From Dasypus novemcinctus (lineage: Eukaryota > Chordata > Mammalia > Cingulata > Dasypodidae): a DNA stretch of 64,000 nucleotides. Positions 36,400-48,112 of the stretch are shown in pieces. The DNA lies in the NCBI RefSeq assembly GCF_030445035.2, contig NC_080682.1:27572770-27636769 (forward strand). The letters are read 5' to 3'. Below the pieces are notes generated by a model. It was given only the letters and a program-made list of their open reading frames with translations, had not been told where the DNA came from and ran no database searches. Within the stretch, counting starts at the first letter, position 1. Each line of letters begins with the position of its first letter. The translations under genes and the position numbers were made by a program.

Positions 36400-36811
36400 T
36401 GAGGCAGGCTAGTTTAGGGAATGAGAAGATGAATCTGGTACCTGGCAGTAAACTATGGCTGTGAAATATGTGGCCAGGGAACCTGCCTGGATCCATCCCT
36501 CTACTCCCCGAGGGAAAAGACGCCCTTCAAAAGGCAGCTGTAAGAACCTTGCAAGAATCTTCCATTTGGAAAGAGATTTGATCTGGGACCAAGGAAAAGC
36601 CCTGGATATTCTCGAGGAGACTTGTCACTGGACTCCTTGAGAAAATTAACTGTTGGAGTAACCAATCAAAACAGCAAACAGCAGGGACCCCTCCCCCAAA
36701 CAGTAACACTTGGAGCAGTAATTAATGGTTTAAAAAGCAACCACACAAGCTCCCTCTGTCTCTCTGACTGGACCAATCGAAAAACAAGAACCTAAAGAAA
36801 ATCCAGTTACA
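36400..36811 (+). mobile_element. ERV family Y, 5' LTR
   Basis: It starts TGAGGCAGGC and ends in CCAGTTACA. The right part (36480-36811) matches 41930-42276, for example 'gagggaaaagacgcccttc' with 'gagggaaaagatccctacc', 'gtaaccaatcaaaacagc' and 'aatggtttaaaaagcaacc'. The last phrase gives TTTAAAA as the likely TATA element, with CCAAT upstream. It is followed within a few bases by a possible primer site 'tggtgagccagcc'. Confidence 0.65.
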
Positions 36812-39800
36812 TATTTTTTGGTGAGCCAGCCAGGAAAAGCAAGTAATATTCCACAATCCCTGCAAAGACTGTGCAAGGACTGGTGAGTTTAACTGTGAAT
36901 AACAGCCTATTCAATGCCCTTTTTAAAATCTATTTTAAACGGGTTGTCATTCATGTCCCCACAAACATAATCCTGAACTGAGGGTGGGGGCTGGGGCTGG
37001 ACCTGACTCCAGCCAGGAGGGCATGGACACAGAATTCTCATGCCCCAGCCTCTTCCCTCCCAGGATTATGTCCTTTGCCTGCTTGTAGGTGAATCCATTT
37101 AAAATGGATAACCAAAGGAAGGCATTAAACTGTAGGCCATAGTTTCACTCTCCAGTAAACCCCTAGAGGGCTTGCCAAATATGTAACTGGATTTTGTCTA
37201 GGTTCTTAACTATGTTGCAGAAATGAATTTCAAAAGTATGTTAGGAGAGATGGGGTGGGGGGGGTAATTTATTCAGGTAGCGAGGGAAAAGAAATGAGAG
37301 GAAATAACAGATCATGGGTCCCTGGAAGAGGAAGGGGCTGAAGAGTGATAAAGCAGGCTGATTTACAGACTACAATCCCCATTATAGATTATAAATGCCC
37401 AGGCTTTACTTGCATGGCAACCATGGTAGAGGGAAAGTGGTGAGAACAGGGCACAGAAGACAGGATAGGGCAGGACCAGCACCAGGACAAGGCAAAGGCA
37501 AGAGAGCAAGAGAGCCAGCCAGAGCATTCAGTCTTTGTGCTTAATTTTTTAACCATTAATTATTCCATCCCTTTGCTAAAGGCAAGGAGGAGTCCCAGCT
37601 GCTTGCAGTTTTGACTGATTACCCCTCCCATCAATCCCCAAGATGGGCCCAACCATAAACTCCTTGAGGAGTATCTGGGACTTCTGGCTTCTGGAGGAAA
37701 TCTTGTTCTGAATGGCATGATCTTGTGGGGGAGCATCATCCAGCATCTCTCTTGGGTTTATTGGGTTTATTGGGTTGATTATTCCACATAGACTTCTTGC
37801 CAGGTTCCAGATACATCTATTGATTCCATATCTTACTAGCCAGCTTCATACTGATTGTCTACATGGCCACAGTTTAGCTGAGAGTAACCTCAGCATGGAA
37901 TCCTGAATTCTAGTTAAGCCTGTGTGAGAGAAAGGACAGGACAGGCAGATTTGAGGGCCAGAAATGACGCAGTAATGTCTCCTTAAAGAGATGAGGAAAT
38001 GAACCTCAAACTTCCTTTAACTCATTTGGAAGCAGCCTTCTCAGTTTTAAACTTAGTTGTGTCTAATAAGTATAGTAAATGGGGATCAAGATCTAGGTTG
38101 TTTACTACAACTTTATCCTGGAAGATTAGAAATCTCATATGCCATGAATTAAGATTAAAGCATTCCAAGAAAATGCTAAGTGTATAAATTTCTCTCTTCT
38201 GTTTTAATCAGTGCTTAACTTTTTGTCTTAATTTAAAATTGGTATGTAACTTTGTCAGTCTGCTTGTGCCTAGTAAATCAAATTTGTGATTCACCCAAAT
38301 TGGTTAACAGTGAAAGGTAACCTAAAAAATGAGTCTTTAAATATCAATATTGTTTTGCAATTGGATTTGATGTGTAATTCACAAGTGGAATTGGTTCAAC
38401 TGCTATAAAAGAAGAAAAACTTAGCAAAGTTGCTGCTAATAAAATTATTTTACCTTTATTAGTAAAAATGCCCACTTTGTATAAAGTGGAAACTTATCAG
38501 AAACTGTAACTAAGAATTAAGATCATTATATAGATGCCTTTGTATTATAAAACAGCAGAAGTATAAATATAATAACTGAAATTACCAAAACTGGGTGGTT
38601 TAGCCTAGACTTCAGCTATTGTAATGGTAATCTTCAACTAATTTATCTTTGTTTATGGTTACTTCAGGTCTAACCTTCCTTTACTTTATACTAGCTATTG
38701 TGATGGTAATTATAAACTGGATTTGCCTTGTTTATGATTGCTTCAGTTCTAGCCTCATGCCTTACCTTTGCTTATGGTTATTTCATGAAAAATTTCTGTC
38801 CCCTATGGTTCAAGAGAAAGCAAACTTGAGACCCCCCTGTCTCCTGTTCTTTCACTGGTGCTATTAACCCTGCTTTCTCTCATGGCTCAAATTGTGGACT
38901 AAATTGCTCCCTGGTAGAATTCGTGAACCTCAGGGCTCAACGTCCATTCTTCCAGACCAGCAACTATCAGAGTCCTGTTATCTTTGAGGACTGGGGAGGG
39001 GAAAAACCTTCCACCTCTGATGTTGGGGTTCTGAAGGGCAGCAATTCATGAGAGAAACCAGTCAATGATCTTAATGAGTTTATCCTGGAGTTAGTGTTGC
39101 TCATCCAAGGTCTGCCAAAGTTAAAATGGGAAATAAGCAAAGTTCTGAAGTAAAGAAAAATTGTACTTTAAAGCATTGGGGACATTTTAGTTATAAACCA
39201 ATAATTAAAGAACAAAATTCTTACACAAAACAGCATGGTCACAGTGCAGATGAATTAGAAATAGTTTTCAAAGAGGTCCTTTAAATATTATCTTAGAGTT
39301 AGACTTATTTTGTAAGATAATGAAAATTATAAGTAACAGTGAGTTGTATGTTTTTGTGTCTAACTATTCACATCTGCCCATTTGTTCAGTGTATATCTTC
39401 ATACATCAGAATGGTAATAACAAACAACAAATGAGAATTCTTAAAAGAGCTCTATTCAAATTATAAAATCACTATGTGCTTATACATGTGAACAAGTATT
39501 CCTGGAACCCAAATTAAGCTTAGCAGAATGGAAGAATCATATAAAAATCTGGATATAGAAACTATTGAGAAGGGGAAAAAGGTTTTCCCATGCTCTTTAA
39601 ATTGCCTGACCCCCTGGACTTATCTTTGCAAGAGCTGTGGGTAAAGGACAATGCATGACAGATTAAAACTCTATTTTCTAAGCTGGGGGATTAAAAATCA
39701 GTTTTCCTGTAATTCCCCAATTTAAACCTTTTAACAGTCTTAAAATAAGGGTGGTTCATAATTCTGTAACCAAGTTTCAATAACTACAGGAAAAGTCCTT

Positions 39801-41880
39801 GAAAGCTATGGAAAGATCTTTTAAAACAAATTAAACAATTATTATTATCCCAGAATCTAGCAGTTAGAATGCTTTTAAGACTATTCAGTTTCAATTTTAT
39901 TAAGCTTGGATGTAATCTCCCTAGATTTATACGATATTAACAAAATAAATCAACATCGTAAGTATTCAACCTTTAAGATGATGAAAGTTGTAATTTCAGG
40001 TCTAATGAAATTAAGTTAAAGAAAGAAATGTTGATACATCCATTTTTAAAGGGGTAATGTAAGTTTCATTGGTTGTTAATTGTAATTTAATATCCTTATT
40101 TCAAGGGAAAGTAACTAGTGTATATGGTTATAATTAATCATAAGGAGTTTGTAAAAACACGTTTTAAACTGAAGCATTTAAATGACTAATTTCAGGAGGC
40201 CATTATTAATTAGACATTCATAGCAAAAAGTAACTACATACCATGGAAACCTGTTGAAAGTCACCTCAATTTGCATGTTAAAGTGGTGGTAAGGAATGAT
40301 AATCTTGAGTACTTCAGGAAATAATTGAGAATGTAGATTTTCCCTGTACTGCTAAAGGAAAATACCTGTTAATTAATGCCCTCATGGTAAAGGTGTAAAA
40401 GTAAAAAGCAAAGTTCTAAAATAGTTTAAAAGTGTATTAAAATTAAAAGAGAGATTTTAGTATTGGCAAACCCTCTTGTGCATTCAAACCAAACCTTCAA
40501 TACATTGTATTTTGCCTTTCCATTTGAATTATTGGCTAGGTCAGTCACTGACTTAAAATAATAAAAGTGTCAACTACATCTATGAACATGCTCCTAAAGT
40601 GGATGGAGACCATGTTGCAGTCTTACAATCCTGCAGCAGCCCACAATGGCTGGATAGGGTCAAATGTACAACAGATAATGCCTCCAGAATGGCACTGTTT
40701 CCTAGTGCAAAGGGCATTATGCACCAGGCCAGTAAAATGGTAGGGTCTTACCTTTGTGGCCTCCCTCTAGGCTTAACTGTCCTGCAGCATGCTGGCTCTC
40801 TGAAGGGCAGACCAATACCAAGTGGAGCAATGACTACCAGAGTGATATAAGCAGAACTTAAACACAATTGGCATTATGGCATTATGGAGAGATAACATGT
40901 ATGGTATTGCAAACCTGGAGCTTAGATCTATTAATTGTAGCTCAAAGAGAAACTTGTGCATTGATTAGTATTAAGCTCTGTATCTATATGCCTGATGATT
41001 ATATCTTTTATATTCTAGACCATATGCAGGGGATATTGAATGTGTTAAAAGTTCTGGTAAACTGAATTCATTTTCTAAGTAGTTACTGAACATGCCTATA
41101 AGATAAAAGAGTGGATTTCTTAAGTACTGTCTTTTTTATTGTTGTCATTTACCATGTGCTTGTCTTGTTGCTTGTTCTGTCTTTGGGAGTTTATGTCTAG
41201 AGCAGTGTCTCTCTATTCCCCTCTTAGCTGTCTTAAGCATAACCACCACCATGAAAATTTATGGCAATTTATGCCAAACCCCACTGTCTACTGCAATCTC
41301 CTCCTAGAGCTAACTATAGAAGGTTTAAAACAGCAAAGAGCTGCAAAATTGCAGGGCATTTAACATGCTCTGAGCAGCACAGGGAAGAACATGCCTGTTT
41401 CTTAAGGCAAAACGCTGCCTCTATATAAATCATTCTGAAATAGTACTAAACAAAATTCAAAATCTACAAGATGAAGCCCAACAACTTCAGGAACACGCTG
41501 ACTTTGGAGGCCTTTTTTACTTTTGTAGTCCAGTAACCTTTTAGTGAGACCATATATCTTCAAAATTCTAATCAAGTTTATTTCTTCAAGAATTAGTGCC
41601 CTTCGGGTGGGTATGTGAGATATATGGGAACCTCTTATATTTTTTTGATGTAACATTTTTTGCAATCTATGTATCTTCAAAAAAATACAATAAAAAAATG
41701 ATGGGGTGGTGGGTGGGGAGTGGGATATATGGGAACATCATATGTTTTTTAATGTAAGTTTATTTTGATCTATTAATGTTACAAAAAGATAATTAAAAAA
41801 TAAAATATAATTTTAAAAAGTAAAAGAATCAGTTCCTTGTTAGCCTTATGGGGCTTTTGTCCAACTCCATCCATGGTGCC
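36812..41880 (+). mobile_element. Composite endogenous retrovirus interior (families Y and X)
   Basis: No long retroviral frame survives. Visible parts are: a leader with an imperfect hairpin (36965-37071); an LTR-like minus-strand block at about 37.25-37.9 kb; two related units of about 79 bp at 38.61-38.78 kb; a gag-start-like ATG at 39126 with a glycine in position 2, shared with family X; one envelope transmembrane-like stretch near 40.88-41.06 kb that matches family X; and a second, gammaretrovirus-like one near 41.30-41.50 kb. Two different envelope ends imply two elements, probably an X copy inside a Y provirus. Stops and frameshifts interrupt every part. Confidence 0.5.
41590..41815 (+). 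mobile_element. Two LINE-1 tails in tandem
   Basis: 'gatatatgggaacctctta...tgcaatctatgtatctt' (41620-41675) and 'gatatatgggaacatcata' (41727 onward) are two copies of the LINE-1 3' terminus, each with an A-rich tail. Similar tails occur near 18.62 and 25.72 kb. Confidence 0.55.
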
Positions 41881-42276
41881 AGATTCATCTTCTCCCAACC
41901 ATGACAGAGTAGCAAGAGGGCTTTACACCTTGTCAGGTAGGATCTACTGAACCCTTCTCTGAGGGAAAAGATCCCTACCAAAGGGCAGCTGGAAAAACTT
42001 CACAAGAATTCTGCGTTTAGAATGAGATTTCATCCAGGATCAAGGAAAAGTCCTAGATAATCTCAAGGGGCCTTGTTATAGGTCTCTCCTGGAGGGATTG
42101 ATGAGTGGGGTAACCAATCAAAACACCAAACAGCTGAGACTCCTTCCATGAACATTAACAAAGGGAGGAGTAATTAATGGTTTAAAAAGCAACCACATGA
42201 TTGCCTCTCTCTCTCTCTCTCTCTCTCTCTGCCTGGGCCAGCCCATATCCAAGAACCTGGAGAAAGTCCCTTTACA
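41881..42276 (+). mobile_element. ERV family Y, 3' LTR
   Basis: It matches the 5' LTR over its right three-quarters and ends in TTTACA. A (CT)n run (42204-42230) has expanded just before the U5 part. Text at 41880 ('ccagattcatcttctc') is the reverse complement of 'gagaagatgaatctgg' at 36423, so the U3 head may be rearranged or partly inverted. Confidence 0.6.
42204..42230. repeat. (CT)n microsatellite
   Basis: An uninterrupted CT dinucleotide run inside the LTR. The partner LTR at the same place has only a short 'ctctgtctctctg'. Confidence 0.95.
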
Positions 42277-42280
42277 ATAG

Positions 42281-43735
42281 GAGGGACATTACCATCAAAC
42301 TCACAGAAAAAAAAATGTAGTATAAGGGGACACTATGATCAATTGTGCCTCAATAAATCAATAAACTAGGCGAAGTGGATAATTTCATGAAATATATAAA
42401 ATACCTACACTAAATCAAGAGGAAATAGAAAGTATCAACAGACCAAAACTACTAAAGATATCAAATCAGCAATTAAAATTTCACAACAAAGAAAATCACA
42501 GGACCAGATTGGTTGAGTGGAAAATTTCACCAACATCCTCAGAACACTAATTCTCCACAAAATTGCATCAAAGGCAGCACTTCCTACCTCATTCTATATA
42601 TTTAATACACAATTACATCTAAGCCATTTTATTTTATTTGCTTTAGCAATAAGGAAACTAAGGCACACTTCTAGGGTGAAACTTAGGGAAACCTCTGTAG
42701 GATCTTGCATTAGACAGCAATTCCTTAGTATTTATGTAAAAAATCAGACACAAAAGAAAAAATAGATAAATTGTAATTCATAATTAAAAAAAAATTTTGC
42801 ATCAAAATACTTTATCATGAAAGTAAAATTAAAACCTACAGAATAGTAAAATATATATATTTGGAAATTATATATCTGATGAACATTCATTACCTAAAAT
42901 AAAGAAAACTTACAGCTCTATAACAAAAATATATACAACCCAATTAAAAATGGACAAAATTCGAATATATTTTTCTCCAAAGAAAATAAATAAATCATTA
43001 ATAAGCACACAAGAAGATAAACAATACTAATATCATTATGGAAATGCAAAGCAAAAGTACCAATGAAATGCAATTTAACACCATTAAAATGCCTACTATG
43101 AAAAACAGAAAATAACAAGTTTTGGAGATGATGTTGAGGAATCAGAACACTTGTTCATGTTTGGTGGGACTATAAAATGATATTAGTGCACCTGCTGTGA
43201 ACAACAGTTTGGGATTTTCTCAGTTGGTTAAGTAGATAACCTGCCAATCACAGTTTTATGAGTGAAAAATTGAAATCAGTGACTTCAACAGATATTTCAT
43301 AGGGGCACTATTCACAATTGGTAAAAGATGGAAAAACAGTCAAATTGTCCATCATTACTTGAATGGATAAGCAAAGGGTGGTCTATGCGTAAAAAGGAAT
43401 AAAGAATATTATTCTACTATAAAAAGGAAGTCCTCATACATGCAACAAATTGAAGACATCATGTTGATTGAAATGAGCAAAATCCAAGGGGTGAAGTATT
43501 GTATAATCTCGCTAATAAGAAATAATTAGTATATGCAAATTCATAATCAGAAGCTAGAATACAAGTTATCAGGACCTGGGCTGTGGGTAGCATTAGTGAT
43601 CAATTGCTACAGAGTTTCTGTTTGGGGTTATGAAAAAGTTTTGTTACTAGGTAGTGGATAGTAGCCCAAGATGAATATTAACACCAATGAATGATATATT
43701 TGAAAATGGTTAAAATGCAAAATATTAGGTTATAT
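42281..43735 (+). mobile_element. LINE-1 ORF2 and 3' UTR remnant (right of ERV Y)
   Basis: It resumes the LINE-1 text cut at 36399 and continues through reverse transcriptase and C-terminal regions, with an internal deletion, to 3' UTR text ('ggtgaagtattgtataatctc', 'gggctgtgggtagc'). The element is inactive. Confidence 0.65.
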
Positions 43736-44110
43736 ATGTGTGATGGTTTGAGACTATGTAGTCCAGATAATCATGTTCTTGGAGTTGGTCCATTCCTGTA
43801 GGTGTGAGCCTATTGTAGGTTATTGATGATGCTACTTCATTTATGGCCTTGTCCCAAATGGGTCTTACCCCTCTTACTGGAATCCTTTATAGGAGAGTGA
43901 AATTCAGGCTAAGAGAGTGAAAGCCACAGAAGGAAGAAGATGGAAACATTGAAACCTGGAAGAAAATGTAGAGACAAGCATATGCCACCAAGTACCTTGA
44001 CATTGGACAGAGGAATACAGGATTGGCATTGACATATGCTTTGTTTTCTGAGTACATGAGTAGAGGAAAGGATTTTATTTGAGATTTCTGGATTAATAAT
44101 TTTTCCTTAA
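43736..44110 (+). mobile_element. MaLR-type LTR, partial
   Basis: It starts 'tgtgatggtttgagacta', the characteristic head of MaLR LTRs, and continues through 'gaatcctttataggag' and 'ccacagaaggaagaagatgg'. The 3' end is degraded. Confidence 0.65.
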
Positions 44111-44449
44111 ATTTAGGATCTAGATATCTATATCTACATATATACATATATATATATTCCTTCTATGCTCTTTGGCTTTTTAAAGTGAAATGAGCTACAC
44201 ATAGACACATGGTAATGATAATTAAACATGAGTTAACAGAAATATCTATTTGGAGAGCATATTAGATAAGATGTCTGATTCCCATACATTTTACCTATCT
44301 TGTTTACAGATCCTTTGGTGATATAGAGTAACTCTCTACTGGGACCTCTTAGTCTACCGTATATCTTCATTTTTCAATGAGTATCTTGACTTAAATACAA
44401 GATCAGAGAACAACAAGTGATGCCAAAATATTAGATAGACAGGAATATC

Positions 44450-44975
44450 CTGGCATGTGGCATTATGAAGCTTTGTGGACCCCAAACTATTATGTTCTGC
44501 AGGTTAATCCTTTCTAGTGCAGTTAACCTATTATACATGAGATCTTTTGATTAAACTACCTCAGTTAAATGTGCTTGATTAGATTTTGTGACCCAGCGCA
44601 TGTCTTAATACTCTTACTGGAGGCTTTTATAATAAGAGTATTAGAATGGTACAGACACAAAAAGCTACAGAGACAGACAGAAGCCTCCAGAAATTGAAAT
44701 CAAGGAACCCAGGAGAGAGAAAAACCACAGGTGGAGTAGCCCAAAGCTGAAAGCAACAAGGCTAATAGGAGAGAGGAGAAATGAGCAGATGCTGCCATGT
44801 ACTTGACTGCCCAAAGTGCAGATCAGGGAGAAAACATCTCCTGATGATGCCTTGACTTGGACACTTACAAGGCCTTAGAATTATAAGCTTTTACCATAAT
44901 AAATCCCTGTTATAAATGCCAACCAATTTCTGGTACACTGTTCCCTTCAGCTTTTAGCAAACCAAAACAGAGCAA
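44450..44975 (+). mobile_element. MaLR-type solo LTR
   Basis: It has MaLR character throughout, with a 'ctcttactggaggcttttat' stretch and 'taataaatccctgttataa' as poly(A)-signal region. It ends in 'cttttagcaaaccaaaacag'. No internal sequence is attached. It is similar in layout to 43736-44110 but is a separate insertion. Confidence 0.65.
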
Positions 44976-45068
44976 TTTAAGCAAAATGTAGTATTATTTT
45001 GCTGATATATCTAAGAGCAGAAGGTGGTAACAGATGCATTTTTTGGTTCCTAATAGCATGGGATATTT

Positions 45069-48056
45069 ATTTTAATTTAATTTTATTTATTCATTATTTT
45101 TAAAAATATTACATTCAAAAAATATGAGGTCCCCATTCACCCCCACTGCCCCCACCCAACCGCTCCCCCCACAGTAACACTCTCCCCCATCATCATGACA
45201 CATCATTGCATCTGGTATGTACCTCTCTGGGCATCGCTGCACCCCATGGCCTGTGGTCCACACCATAGCCCACACTCTCCCACGTTCCATCCAGTGGGCC
45301 ATGGGAGGACATACAATGTCCGGCAATTGTCCCTGCAGCACCACTCAGGACAACTCCAAGCCCCGAAAATGCTTACACATCTCATCTCTTCCTCCCATTC
45401 CCCACACCCAGCAGCCACCATGGTCACTTTTTCCACACCAATGCCACATTTTCTCGATTATTAACCACAATAGTTCATGAATAGAATATCATTAAGTCCA
45501 CTCTAATACTTACTATATTCCTCCATCCTGTGGACCTTGGCTTGGTTGTGTCCATTCCACATCTATGTCAAGAGGGGGCTTCGATTCCACATGGATACTG
45601 GATGCAATCTCCTGCTTTCAGTTGTAGGCACTCTAGGCTCCATGGTGTGGTGGTTGACATTCCTCAATTCCATGTTAGCTGAGCGGGGTAAGTCCAATAA
45701 ATCAGAGTGTAGGAGCTGAAGTCTGTTTAGGCTTAGGGCCTGGCTATCATATGATCAGTCCAGAGATTCAGATCCCCTAGATATATCTTAAACCCCAGCA
45801 CCAACTACAATTCCAGTAAAGTAGCATGAAAGGCTTGTGAAGAGATCACATCTGAGTCCAGCTCCATCATGCAGAAACACCAGCTCCAAAGAAGGGCCAA
45901 CTGACATGGCAGTGAACTCCATCTGCCATGACCATAGAACCTGTGGGTCTCTTTAGCCCTCAAAAGAACCAATGCCTGGGGTTGTATCTACTTTATTTGT
46001 CTCTGAGACAGAAGAGCAATTCTTCTGACAACCTCCAGACTCTTTTTTAGAGACTCATAGCCATATAAACTCATTTGTCCTTTCCATTTCCCCCAACATC
46101 AAACAGCATTTTTAACTCCTGTTAGTATATGTAGACAGGGATATTCTGCTGCTCCGTGTTGAACCTTTAATTCAAGGTCATTTTCTAGTTACGTCATCAG
46201 CTGGTACTTGGTAGTGATCCCTCGGTGCCAGGGGGGCTCATCCCCAGGTGTCATGTCCCATGCTGGGGAGAAGGCATTGCATTTACATGTTGAGTTTGGC
46301 TTCGAGACTGGCCACATTTGAGTAACATGGAGGCTGTCAGGAGGGAACTCTTATGCACAGTGCTGCTCTAGGCCTTGTTCTTATTTCAGGTCTATAGGCT
46401 CACAAGCATAGTCATAGTATCAGGGGGTCACTGTTGGCACCTCATTCCTTCCTGGTCCTTGCTGTTGCACCTGGGGGACTGCCGCTGCTCCCCTAGGGAC
46501 CACGACAGAGCCCTCCCTGCCCGACCAGGAACCCAGTACCCCCCCGGCTATTGTTTTTAATTGTTTCCACTATGAGTATATCCAAACATTTCCATGCATC
46601 CTGGACACATGCCCTGTATAACTCCCTCTCAACCATATGTCCCCTGTCAATAACATCCTATACCAGTATTATTCCGCTGCCATTGTTGATCCACTCTGTG
46701 ATCCAAAACTTCCTGAAAAGTGAAGCCCAATATAATGTCAGGTTCCCTTAATAGTAAAATGGAATATAGCCATCAGTTTAAAGGTTAGATATAGAATACG
46801 TATTGATTTGGAAAAATTCTACATCCTATCTTTTTCTTTTCTTTTTTCCCTAATTATTGAGCTTCTCTTCACAAGAGCCTTAGATCAAGTAATCCATATA
46901 TACAATATACAGTACTCTCACATATCCATTATAAAACCTTTTCCCTTCCACAGCGATAATCTTTTAAATTATTCATATCATATTTACTGAAACTGATGTA
47001 CAGATATTGAGACAATAGCTTTCAAACAAGGTAACATTTGTGTTTACATTGTGGTTTATACTTTAGGTTATACAGTTTTCTAATTTTTTTAGTTATCCAA
47101 TGTTTTACATTATGGTTTACATTATTAGTCTGTTGTCCCCTATGTTTTTGGTGTAATATTACATGTTTTATATCCATCCTTTTGTACTCTTATGAAACAC
47201 TTCTTTTGCCCTCACATTTACTTTGCTTCCATCTATTCAATATCTATTTCCCCCTCCCATTGGGGTCCACGGTGACAGTCAATCTTCATTTCTTGAGGAG
47301 CCATGTTCAGAGACACTTGCAACAGTGTTGAGGGCAAAATGAGCATTCAGATATTCCCTAGGAGTCTGTCCTGCATCAGATTAGCCCCTTTGAGTATCTT
47401 AAACAGGTAACTTTCCTAATTATATTTTGAAAAGGTTTTCTCAGCATTATACTCTCAACCAACACCTGACAATCTCCTATGTTCTTGTATTGCGCCACCC
47501 TCCCCCCAATTTCTTGGGCAATATTACCCATCCGCCCATCCCTATTCCCCCTCAAACCCCCAAAGTCCCACCCAAAGGTAACCCTATGCCCCAATTTTAT
47601 CCCTTCCTTGTATACATACTTACTCCAGCTCATCATAGATGAGCTGCTCTAGGCCTTGTTCTTATTTCAGGTCTATAGGCTCACAAGCATAGTCATAGTA
47701 TCAGGGGGTCACTGATACTATCCTTCCTCTACCCCCCGATTTCCTGTAAGCCTATCTTCCAGTCTCTAGCTCTCTGTGGCAGCTTGTTTATTTCATATCA
47801 TTGAGGTCATGTAGTATTTGTCCTTCAATGCCTGGGTTGCTTCACTCAACATAAGGTTCTCAAGATTTATCCATGTTATCATGTGTGTTTGTAGTGTATT
47901 TGTACTTAAAGCTGACATCCTTCCTCTACCCCCCGATTTCCTGTAAGCCTATCTTCCAGTCTCTAGCTCTCTGTGGCAGCTTGTTTATTTCATATCATTG
48001 AGGTCATGTAGTATTTGTCCTTCAATGCCTGGGTTGCTTCACTCAACATAAGGTTC
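45069..48056 (-). other. LINE-1 3' UTR, unusually long and internally duplicated
   Basis: Nearly 3 kb follow the ORF2 stop. A 71-bp stretch beginning 'gctgctctaggcctt' occurs at 46364-46434 and again at 47644-47714. The identical 197-bp tandem pair at 47721-47917 and 47918-48112 spans the ORF2 terminus. The terminal 0.6 kb matches the free-standing 3' UTR fragments at 5780-6380 and 18226-18720, so that part is normal for the family. Confidence 0.75.
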
Positions 48057-48112
48057 TCAAGATTTATCCATGTTATCATGTGTGTTTGTAGTGTATTTGT
48101 ACTTAAAGCTGA
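47721..48112. repeat. Identical 197-bp tandem duplication
   Basis: Two copies start 'tccttcctctacccccc' at 47721 and 47918 and end in 'gtacttaaagctga'. I found no difference between them apart from the junction. One copy covers the last codons of ORF2. Confidence 0.9.
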
